Shown here: piece after piece, positions 23,500-29,304 of the stretch | Position numbering within the stretch: the first letter of the stretch is position 1 | How the letters are laid out: each line of letters starts with the position of its first letter | Assembly: GCA_900767825.1 (NCBI GenBank) | Contig: CAAGAN010000030.1 | Span: 1 to 29,304 of the forward strand | DNA length: 29,304 nt | DNA from: Bacilli bacterium | Lineage (GTDB): Bacteria > Bacillota_I > Bacilli_A > RFN20 > CAG-826 | Reading direction: 5' to 3' | The notes under the pieces: model-generated | Seen by the model: the letters and a program-made list of their open reading frames with translations, nothing else | Databases searched by the model: none | Told to the model about the DNA's origin: nothing | Position numbers and translations under genes: made by a program

Positions 23500-24612
23500 C
23501 TAACCCATCCTAGAAACGAATTCTTTAATGCGGTTTTCTTCTTTGATCAATAAATCCTTATTATCTAATTCTAGATATAGCCTTAATACAGGCTCTGTAT
23601 TAGATAATCTTAATAATCCCCATTCATGTGGAGAGAAATAATATTTGAAGTTCCTATCAATGCGTTCCTTCTTTAACAAAGGAATATCAAATTCAGGGTT
23701 ATTGTTCTCTAGGTACTTTTCAATGTAATTCTCTTTTGAAGAAGGATATTCAACAAAAGATTCAAATTCAAATGATTTATAGGAGGCAAATTCTTTTACT
23801 TCCTTTACGATTTCAGATACTGGTTTGTTCATATCGTCCATCATGTTTAGGAATAAAGTTAAAGCAAAAGTTGTATCTTTTCCTTTTAGATAACCTCTAA
23901 CTGTAAGGCCTCCACTACTTTCTCCACCTAAAAGGGCATTAGTATCAGCCATGCCTCTAGTAACATTTTTAAATCCGACATCGACTTCATGACATTTTTG
24001 ACCTAGGGCAGTAGCTAAATCATCAAGAAGGAAACTAGAAGCAACATTTCTAACTACATCGCCTTTCTCTCCTTTAACCTTGACTAAGTAATAATAAATG
24101 CATGCCATGGTTTCGTTTGGAGAAACAAAATTGCCTTTTTCATCAATTACGGCAAGTCTATCCGCATCTGAATCGGCAGAGAAACCTACATCATATTTAT
24201 CTTCTTTAACTATATTAATAAGATCTTTTAAGTTACACGGGATTGGATTAGGCAACTTACCCCCAAAATTAGTATCGTGTTTTGGATTCAATACCAATGG
24301 GTCTTCGATTCCTATTTCTTTTAATATAGGTAAGATAGAATCGATCCCAGTCCCATAGATATTGTCATAGGCAACCTTGATGTTGTGGTTTAACTTTTTC
24401 TTTGAGAATTTAAGAATATTAGAGATATATTCCGGAAGAGGATTGAATCTAGTTATTAAAGAAAAAAATTCATCCTTAAATTCAGGGATAGATGTTATTG
24501 AATCAACTTTCTTTTCTACCTTTTTAGTAAAAGTCTCATCAGCATCATAACCGCCGTTGGTAAAAAGTTTTACCCCATTAAAAGTAGATGGATTATGACT
24601 AGCCGTAATCAT
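23500..24612 (-). CDS. phosphohexomutase, C-terminal fragment with active-site serine
   Basis: A 370-residue open frame starting at an internal Met. It holds the catalytic phosphoserine loop ITASHNP at the start, the metal-binding loop ADSDADRLAVID, the sugar-binding loop GGESSGGL and the C-terminal phosphate-binding RLSNTEPVLRLYLE. It lacks the first approximately 97 residues of domain 1. The ATG is the Met of GIMITASHNP and has no Shine-Dalgarno, so independent translation is doubtful. Confidence 0.7.
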   Translation of the reverse strand: MITASHNPSTFNGVKLFTNGGYDADETFTKKVEKKVDSITSIPEFKDEFFSLITRFNPLPEYISNILKFSKKKLNHNIKVAYDNIYGTGIDSILPILKEIGIEDPLVLNPKHDTNFGGKLPNPIPCNLKDLINIVKEDKYDVGFSADSDADRLAVIDEKGNFVSPNETMACIYYYLVKVKGEKGDVVRNVASSFLLDDLATALGQKCHEVDVGFKNVTRGMADTNALLGGESSGGLTVRGYLKGKDTTFALTLFLNMMDDMNKPVSEIVKEVKEFASYKSFEFESFVEYPSSKENYIEKYLENNNPEFDIPLLKKERIDRNFKYYFSPHEWGLLRLSNTEPVLRLYLELDNKDLLIKEENRIKEFVSRMG

Positions 24613-24902
24613 TATTCCATAATCATATTTCTAGCCATCGTATGATAAATTGCTGCAGGTGTTGGAGAGTCAGTATTTGATAGATAAACTCTTATATTAT
24701 GACTGGCTAAAACTTTAGCCATTTCTAATCCTGCTTCAGGGGAATAATTCCTTCTATCGTAACAAATCACCACTTCTTTTTTGGCATTTTCTTCTTCGAT
24801 AATCAAAGAAAGTGCCTCAGCTACTAATCTTACGTTTTCTTTGTTGAAGGCTTCGCCTATTATTGCTCGAAACCCACCTGTTCCAAACTTTATCTTTCCC
24901 AT
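24612..24902 (-). CDS. phosphohexomutase, N-terminal fragment
   Basis: A 96-residue frame with the family N-terminus IKFGTGGFRAIIGEAFNKENV and the first Rossmann-like unit (VVICYDRRNYSPEAG, SPTPAAIYHTMARN). The last four residues (MIME) are out of frame with the rest of the enzyme. TAATAT (24912-24907) lies four bases before the ATG and there is no Shine-Dalgarno. Confidence 0.7.
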   Translation of the reverse strand: MGKIKFGTGGFRAIIGEAFNKENVRLVAEALSLIIEEENAKKEVVICYDRRNYSPEAGLEMAKVLASHNIRVYLSNTDSPTPAAIYHTMARNMIME

Positions 24903-25020
24903 AACTATATTATTTCATATTATGAAAATATTTTTTCATACAAATTACAAAATTTAGGTTGAAATAAAAGGAGAGTGAAAAACAATTTCATCATTTATAT
25001 GTTACGGAAAAATATAAGCC

Positions 25021-25131
25021 TTATTTACCGAATATATCATTCACATCATTAGGCAAACGAGCAACGAGCTTATCTTTAATTATCTGCCCCATAAGCATAC
25101 TCCGTCTTATAGTTTGGTTAATTTCGACCAC
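25021..25131 (-). CDS. possible small protein or gene remnant, 36 codons
   Basis: A GTG-started frame ends with KDKLVARLPNDVNDIFGK and a TAA. Composition looks protein-like (balanced charges, no low-complexity runs). An alternative ATG at 25092 has GGAG seven bases upstream and would give a 23-residue peptide beginning MGQIIKDK. I recognise no family. It might be the 3' remnant of a larger gene, because an in-frame stop lies just upstream. It overlaps the palindrome at 25117-25158. The rest of the intergenic region 24903-25221 shows only AT-rich sequence and the candidate regulatory sites listed separately. Confidence 0.25.
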   Translation of the reverse strand: MVEINQTIRRSMLMGQIIKDKLVARLPNDVNDIFGK

Positions 25132-25158
25132 TTTATATAACTAGTGGTCAAAGTTAAC
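25117..25158. promoter_or_regulatory. 16-bp-arm inverted repeat around a possible promoter
   Basis: GTTAATTTCGACCACT (25117-25132) and AGTGGTCAAAGTTAAC (25143-25158) pair along 16 positions with one G-U and one mismatch, around a 10-base loop. GACCACT/AGTGGTC forms a perfect 7-bp core. A weak promoter (TTGGTT 25114-25119, 16 bases, TATAAC 25136-25141) overlaps it in the direction of the MFS gene. An operator for that gene is the likeliest reading. Confidence 0.5.
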
Positions 25159-25187
25159 TACTTAGTTATTTCCTTTAAGACCTAAAA

Positions 25188-25215
25188 TTACAATTAATTC
25201 CTTGAAGTTTATAAC
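25188..25215 (+). promoter_or_regulatory. candidate proximal promoter of the MFS gene at 25222
   Basis: TATAAC (25210-25215) ends exactly six bases before the ATG, with a weak TTACAA (25188-25193) 16 bases upstream. No Shine-Dalgarno is present, which fits a leaderless transcript starting at or near the A of the ATG. Confidence 0.4.
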
Positions 25216-25221
25216 CTATAA

Positions 25222-26589
25222 ATGAATACTTATTGCATGGAAAAAGATATCAAAAGAACCCCATTGGGTGTTAAATCCTGGATTGGATTTATTCTTGTCG
25301 GGTTAATAGGACAATTAGCCTGGGCGATTGAAAATCAATACATAAACCTATATGTATATTCTCAAACCGGAGATGCCTCATATATAAATTACATGACGAC
25401 ATTTTCTGCTATAGTGGCCGCTATTACTACTTTAGTTGTTGGACCTCTTTCAGATAAATTAGGCAAGAGAAAGCCAATTATTGCTATAGGTTATATGCTT
25501 TGGGGAGTCTCGGTTGCCTTATTTGGAGTGGCTTCTTATCCAATATTAATAAAAGGTGGGTTAAACCCTACTCAAGCTATCATGTGGGTTGGTATATTAA
25601 ATGTCATTATAGACTGCGTGATGACTTTATTTGGTTCAACTAGCAATGATGCCTGTTATTCTTCTTATATTACTGATCAAACAGACGAAACAAATAGGCC
25701 AATGGTTGAATCCGTTATATCAATTCTCCCTTTAATCGCTTTAGCCTTAATGATGGGGTTAGGATTGATGTTAGGAGTTCCAGGCAGTAAAGGAGAGGGT
25801 GAAACCCAAAGTGAATTTGCTTCTAGAATTGCTACCCCATGGCTATATTTCTTTATAATCGCAGGTGCTTTGACTTTCATTGTTGGATTAGCATCTTTCT
25901 TCTTATTAAATAAAGATAAGACCGAGATAAAAAGAGATGATGGGTTCATATCTAATTTCATCTATGGATTTAAGCCATCTTCAATAAAGAATAACAAGAG
26001 ATTCTACCTATGTCTTCTTTGCTTCTTCTGTTTTAATATCGCGATTGATTCCTTCTTGCCTTATTACCTAGTCTATTTCCAGGAAGGATTAGGAATCAAT
26101 GGGCTTAATTTCTATTTGGTAATGGGAATTATATTAATATTAGCCAGCGTATTTACTATTATCATCGGGGTATTTATGGAGAAACTTGGCAAAGATAAAA
26201 TCCTTTTTGCTTCCATAATAATCCTAGCAGTTTCTAGCTTATCCTTATATTTTATAAAAAACATGATAAGTGCAACTATTGCAGGGATATTCCTAATGAG
26301 TTCATATCTAATTGGAACAACTGTATTAGGAGTTACTTTAAGAGATGAAACTCCGTTAGATAAAGTAGGATCTTTGCAAGGAGTAAGGATGATAATGGCC
26401 GTCATGCTTCCAATGATTATTGGTTCAAATATTGCCTTGGCAGTATTTTCTAGCGAATATATCAATGAATTTGGTAACACCGCTTCTATGCCAGATAAAA
26501 ATATGTTCCTAGTAACCTTAAGCGCTTCTATTTTAACTTTAGTCCCAGCTTATTTCTTGTTCTATTTCAAAAGAAAAAAAGCTAATTAA
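25222..26589 (+). CDS. MFS transporter, GPH/SLC45-like sugar transporter group
   Basis: 455 residues with about 12 helices. The N-terminus reads KSWIGFILVGLIGQLAWAIENQYINLYVY, followed by the loop 2-3 motif GPLSDKLGKRKPII, which combines MFS and GPH (melibiose-type) features as in SLC45-like sugar carriers. The central loop (LLNKDKTEIKRDDGF) and the second half, with VFMEKLGKDK in the corresponding loop, complete two six-helix halves. Substrate is unknown; a disaccharide or glycoside is a guess from the family. It is divergent from the broken phosphohexomutase gene, and its last four bases overlap the convergent NUDIX gene. Confidence 0.87.
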   Translation: MNTYCMEKDIKRTPLGVKSWIGFILVGLIGQLAWAIENQYINLYVYSQTGDASYINYMTTFSAIVAAITTLVVGPLSDKLGKRKPIIAIGYMLWGVSVALFGVASYPILIKGGLNPTQAIMWVGILNVIIDCVMTLFGSTSNDACYSSYITDQTDETNRPMVESVISILPLIALALMMGLGLMLGVPGSKGEGETQSEFASRIATPWLYFFIIAGALTFIVGLASFFLLNKDKTEIKRDDGFISNFIYGFKPSSIKNNKRFYLCLLCFFCFNIAIDSFLPYYLVYFQEGLGINGLNFYLVMGIILILASVFTIIIGVFMEKLGKDKILFASIIILAVSSLSLYFIKNMISATIAGIFLMSSYLIGTTVLGVTLRDETPLDKVGSLQGVRMIMAVMLPMIIGSNIALAVFSSEYINEFGNTASMPDKNMFLVTLSASILTLVPAYFLFYFKRKKAN

Positions 26590-26636
26590 ATCTTATTTTC
26601 TTTGATTAGTTTATATAGTTTTTCATTAAGCTTTTT
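26576..26636. terminator. possible bidirectional terminator within convergent gene ends
   Basis: AAAAAGCT (26576-26583) and AGCTTTTT (26629-26636) are perfect inverted arms, with an inner CTAAT (26582-26586) / ATTAG (26605-26609) pair. Each strand reads a T run at the far end. The loop is long and AT-rich, so it may be inefficient. It spans the MFS stop and the NUDIX 3' end. Confidence 0.35.
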
Positions 26637-27173
26637 ATATACGTGTTCAATAAACCACGGCTCATTAGATAATTTATAAATATCTTCAATAGGCGCCCAC
26701 ATGAGTCCTTTGTTTTCATCTTCCTTAATCTTTAATGGCTTGCTATCATCTGCTTCTAATAGATAAGTAAGATTAATATGGATATGGCTAGATATATTCT
26801 CCCCTTTTTTAATATGAGAATTTACACATAAAGATTCCATAGAGAAAATCCCATCAGATATACATCTAAATTCATCTAATCCACTTTCTTCCTTTGCTTC
26901 CTTAATCGCGACTTTTAGACAATCAATTTCGTTGTCACAATGTTCGCCAAGCCAACTCCATGAATTATAGATATTATGGAAACACAAAAGAACCTTGTCC
27001 CTAGATTTATTAATAATCCAGCTAGATGCAGTAAAATGGACCAATGGATTTTTCCTAGAAAAGACATCTTCTTCTTTATCTAGACATCTTAATATAAGTT
27101 CTTTGTCTTTTTCCTCTTCTTTATTAAAAGGAATGAACCCCTGTATCTGTTTTCTTAAAGTTTCTTTATCCAT
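26586..27173 (-). CDS. NUDIX hydrolase
   Basis: Hydrolyses a nucleoside-diphosphate-linked substrate; the particular one is not visible. The Nudix box starts at GEHCDNE and ends at KEAKEESGL, with Lys replacing the usual Arg and eight residues instead of seven in the middle, as in the GEHCDG-type subgroup. It is preceded by NPLVHFTASSWIINKSRDKVLLCFH, the first beta strands typical of the group (substrate-side His and Trp). The 195 aa include a 40-residue N-terminal helical lead. An AGGA precedes the ATG. It is the last gene of a four-gene operon with deoxynucleoside kinases, so a nucleotide clean-up role is plausible. Confidence 0.9.
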   Translation of the reverse strand: MDKETLRKQIQGFIPFNKEEEKDKELILRCLDKEEDVFSRKNPLVHFTASSWIINKSRDKVLLCFHNIYNSWSWLGEHCDNEIDCLKVAIKEAKEESGLDEFRCISDGIFSMESLCVNSHIKKGENISSHIHINLTYLLEADDSKPLKIKEDENKGLMWAPIEDIYKLSNEPWFIEHVYKKLNEKLYKLIKENKI

Positions 27174-27175
27174 AA

Positions 27176-27832
27176 TTAAATCCTAAAAGAAGAAATAATT
27201 TCCCTCAAATTAATAAAAACCTTAGCCAATGGGAATCCATCTACTAAGCAGTGGGAAGTAGTTATATTCAATGTCAAATGGTATCTATTATCTTCTTTCA
27301 ATATAAACTTTCCCCACAATATCCTTGGGATAGAAAGGTTATCATGATCACCGCTTGGAGTAGGATGCCTAAATGAAATTACGTCTAAAATAGGTAAGCA
27401 AGATGCATAAAATACATTAGGTTCATTACATAAACTAGATATGTCTAAATCAGAACTAGGATCTAATTGTTTTGTCTTGGAATTTAGTTCAACTACTTTC
27501 TTATTAAAGGAAATAAAGTCTTCTTCAAAAGTAGTCCCTACATTCATGTATACATCTTCTTTAGTAAGGACAGTCCAAGTTGGATGGATGACATCATAAT
27601 AATAGATATGTCCATTTTCTTCCCTTAAATGTAATTCGTAAACTGAATTAATCGCTTTGGTCAAACAATATAAAAACATAGGGAAAAAGCCTACATGGGT
27701 CGCTTCTTTTATATTTATGAGGTTAGTAACATCAATATCGACATCTAATCCAAAAGAAGGATCAGGAAACTTAGAGAAATGGTAATATTGGTTCCTTTTC
27801 TTATATGTAGATAAATCCAGTTCTTCTTTCAT
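27176..27832 (-). CDS. chloramphenicol acetyltransferase-fold O-acyltransferase (CatA-like)
   Basis: 218 residues, the normal CAT length. It opens with RNQYYHFSKFPDPSF, the family's conserved first strand (R-x-x-H/Y-F-x-x-F). The catalytic HxxxDG is SHCLVDG (His194, Asp198), followed by FPLAKVFINL. The centre has VIHPTWTVL and FEEDFISF, also typical. The trimeric enzyme would transfer acetyl from acetyl-CoA to a hydroxyl. CatA-like proteins in gut Firmicutes often do not confer chloramphenicol resistance, so the substrate is open. It starts two bases after the kinase gene with no Shine-Dalgarno and is two bases from the NUDIX gene. Confidence 0.87.
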   Translation of the reverse strand: MKEELDLSTYKKRNQYYHFSKFPDPSFGLDVDIDVTNLINIKEATHVGFFPMFLYCLTKAINSVYELHLREENGHIYYYDVIHPTWTVLTKEDVYMNVGTTFEEDFISFNKKVVELNSKTKQLDPSSDLDISSLCNEPNVFYASCLPILDVISFRHPTPSGDHDNLSIPRILWGKFILKEDNRYHLTLNITTSHCLVDGFPLAKVFINLREIISSFRI

Positions 27833-27834
27833 GT

Positions 27835-28479
27835 CTATTTGATTTTATTATATTTAGATAATTCTTCTAGGAATTCTTTCTTATCAGACTCGTTATAGAC
27901 GATATCTTTTTTATCAACATCAATAGAAATAATAGGAGATGCTTTATATGAAGAATGGACCCATTCATCATATCCATCATAAAGGAATTTATAATAAGAG
28001 ACTAATTCAGAATCTAATTCAAAAGACCTTCCTCTTTCTTTAATACGATTTAAAACCGTTTCAAACGACCCATGAAGATAAACCATTACATCAGGAGATT
28101 TCTTTGGAAGCAAGTTCAATTCATCCATCATCTCACTTAATAAGCCTTCATAAAGATCCATTTCCATTTCATTTATGTTGCCTAATTCGAAATTCTTTTT
28201 GGCAAAATAATAGTCTTCATAGATACTTCTATCCATAATCGCGTTGTCATTTTTCAAGGCTTCTTTAATCGCATGGAACCTTGAACGAAGGAAGCTTAAT
28301 TGGAGAAGGAATGGATATCTATATTTTTCCTTCTCTTCTTTGCTAGAAGTATAAAACAAAGGCAGGACCTTATTGCCTTCAACAGATTCATAATAGACTT
28401 TTAATCCAGTTTCTTTTCCTAACATCTTGGAAGTGGTAGTCTTTCCAATTCCAATCATTCCACCTACTATAACCACCAT
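27835..28479 (-). CDS. deoxynucleoside kinase (dGK/dAK family), paralogue 1
   Basis: Phosphorylates a deoxynucleoside for salvage. The P-loop GGMIGIGKTT is at 6-15, the probable catalytic Glu31 lies in YYESVEGN, the substrate motif DRSIYED is at 83-89 and the LID RIKERGRSFE at 145-154. Length is typical for Gram-positive and mollicute purine deoxynucleoside kinases. It follows a close paralogue after 10 bases, like the dgk-dck pair of Bacillus. Which deoxynucleoside it prefers cannot be read. AAGGGG is the ribosome binding site. Confidence 0.92.
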   Translation of the reverse strand: MVVIVGGMIGIGKTTTSKMLGKETGLKVYYESVEGNKVLPLFYTSSKEEKEKYRYPFLLQLSFLRSRFHAIKEALKNDNAIMDRSIYEDYYFAKKNFELGNINEMEMDLYEGLLSEMMDELNLLPKKSPDVMVYLHGSFETVLNRIKERGRSFELDSELVSYYKFLYDGYDEWVHSSYKASPIISIDVDKKDIVYNESDKKEFLEELSKYNKIK

Positions 28480-28489
28480 TATCGTCCCC

Positions 28490-29131
28490 TTAATCTATAT
28501 TTATATATGGCCTAAGTTGTTCAACTAGCCAATCCTGATCATCTTTATTAAACGAGCAAGCCCTTTTATTGCAGTCAACTTCAATAACAGGAGAATATTT
28601 ATAGAAGGAATGGAACCACTTGTCATATCCTTCCCACATAAGGCGATGATGTCTTAAACTAGGTTCATCAAGTTCAAAATTCCTTCCTCTTTCTTTGATT
28701 CTATTAAGTACGGTTTCAAACGATCCGTGGAGATAAATCATAACTGATGGGGATTTAGAAGGAAGAGGAGGATAATCATTTACAAGTTCCTCGAACATCT
28801 CCTGGTAAATTGCTAATTCTAAGTCTGAAATACGTCCTTCATCATGGATTGTTTTAGCAAAATATAAATCCTCATAGATACTTCTATCCATGATTGATTC
28901 TTTATCTAGCTTTGCTTGTTTTATTTGCTTTAATCTAGATTGCAAAAAGGATAGCTGAAGAAGAAAAGAATAACGATATTTCTCATTTTCTTCAGGTGTA
29001 GCCTTATAAAAAAGAGGAAGTATCTTATTATCTTTTACAGATTCAAAATAAGTAGGTATACCTAGACGTTCCCCAAGTTTCTCGGCAAGGGTAGTCTTAC
29101 CTAGTCCAATCATTCCACCAATTACTATCAT
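28490..29131 (-). CDS. deoxynucleoside kinase (dGK/dAK family), paralogue 2
   Basis: First gene of the operon. The P-loop GGMIGLGKTT is at 5-14, Glu30 lies in YFESVKDN, DRSIYED is at 82-88, the conserved YLHGSFETVLNRIKERGR is shared almost letter for letter with paralogue 1, and the LID is at 144-153. The two proteins are alike along most of their length but differ in the helix after DRSIYED and in the C-terminal third. This points to an old tandem duplication with possible split specificity. AGAGGTG is the ribosome binding site. No convincing promoter was found in 29132-29304. Confidence 0.92.
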   Translation of the reverse strand: MIVIGGMIGLGKTTLAEKLGERLGIPTYFESVKDNKILPLFYKATPEENEKYRYSFLLQLSFLQSRLKQIKQAKLDKESIMDRSIYEDLYFAKTIHDEGRISDLELAIYQEMFEELVNDYPPLPSKSPSVMIYLHGSFETVLNRIKERGRNFELDEPSLRHHRLMWEGYDKWFHSFYKYSPVIEVDCNKRACSFNKDDQDWLVEQLRPYINID

Positions 29132-29261
29132 AGTTCACCTCTATATAGGAAAAACTCAACCCCTAAATTATCCGCTTAGAGAATAAAATCCCATTTTCGG
29201 CACTTGCTAACTAGTTTTTGAATCTATTTAGGGAATAATAGGAAGAATATTACTTTGTAAG

Positions 29262-29283
29262 TCCATGAAAAAATGGATTTTTT
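29262..29283 (+). terminator. short hairpin with T run, + strand orientation
   Basis: TCCAT (29262-29266) pairs with ATGGA (29273-29277) around GAAAAA and is followed by six T. As a terminator it would act on + strand transcripts, but no + strand gene is visible in 29132-29261. It may be incidental. Confidence 0.3.
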
Positions 29284-29304
29284 ATTATGTCAAATTTACT
29301 TAAC

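Larger units (their letters stand above)
23500..24902 (-). pseudogene. phosphoglucomutase/phosphomannomutase, split by a one-base frameshift
   Basis: Two overlapping frames together encode a complete alpha-D-phosphohexomutase. The break is at about 24627. The upstream frame reads ...ARN and then MIME-stop, while the downstream frame reads YDYGIMITASHNP, the expected continuation. Adding a single T after AAT would rejoin them as ARNYDYGIM and give about 467 residues, normal for the family. All catalytic elements are otherwise present. The defect is therefore either a recent mutation or an assembly/sequencing indel. Hexose-phosphate isomerisation would feed UDP-glucose synthesis and the ugd gene nearby. 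Confidence 0.8.

Noticed and set aside
27176..27832. CatA-like gene as a chloramphenicol resistance determinant
   Set aside because: Only the fold and the His/Asp motif are visible; many CatA-like enzymes are not resistance proteins and no mobile context surrounds it.
1..29304. CRISPR array, prophage or insertion sequence
   Set aside because: No regularly spaced repeats, transposase, integrase or phage structural genes were seen anywhere in the window.

Overview
The window is AT-rich, densely packed bacterial DNA. Trp codons are UGG, and UGA serves as a stop at least once (the GlpB-like gene), so the standard bacterial code fits and the Mycoplasma code does not. AmiE/AmiF-type oligopeptide ATPases, good Shine-Dalgarno sequences on many genes, a CcpA-type cre site and proteins rich in Lys/Ile/Asn/Glu point to a low-GC Firmicute. 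It is probably one of the uncultured Bacilli close to Erysipelotrichia or the Mollicutes; this placement is inference.

Left part (1-10.1 kb, + strand): the tail of an upstream gene, a small three-helix membrane protein, then a complete oligopeptide ABC importer operon oppA-oppB-oppC-oppD-oppF. Most subunits are oversized. OppA is 875 aa, OppC carries an outside loop of about 390 residues, and OppD and OppF carry Lys/Glu-rich helical insertions. Two stacked hairpins, with a promoter overlapping the second, separate oppA from the rest.

10.1-11.6 kb: one AAA ATPase gene (AAA_14/DUF4143 type, - strand) with its own promoter, bracketed by two direct copies of a palindromic element sharing 35 identical bases. 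It looks like a single-gene insertion cassette.

11.6-18.2 kb (- strand): a six-gene operon in the order TetR regulator, GlpA-like and GlpB-like oxidoreductases, DUF1667 protein, alkyl-DHAP-synthase-like FAD protein (AGPS-like), and diacylglycerol-kinase-like lipid kinase. Upstream are a clear promoter, a cre-like palindrome and a TetR-type operator; downstream is an intrinsic terminator. I read it as a glycerol-3-phosphate/DHAP to (ether) lipid module. A YhhN/lysoplasmalogenase-family gene lies at 21.9 kb.

18.2-25 kb: an MFS transporter; a non-coding stretch with small repeats; tRNA-Gly(UCC) with its own promoter and terminator; UDP-glucose dehydrogenase; the house-cleaning NTPase RdgB; the YhhN protein and a PF06541 membrane protein; then a phosphohexomutase gene broken by a single-base frameshift.

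25-29.3 kb: an intergenic region with a large palindrome and a possible 36-codon ORF; a second MFS transporter on +; then a convergent - strand operon of two tandem deoxynucleoside kinases, a CAT-fold acyltransferase and a NUDIX hydrolase. Several first-of-operon genes lack a Shine-Dalgarno and have a -10-like hexamer six bases before the ATG, suggesting leaderless transcripts beside conventional ones.
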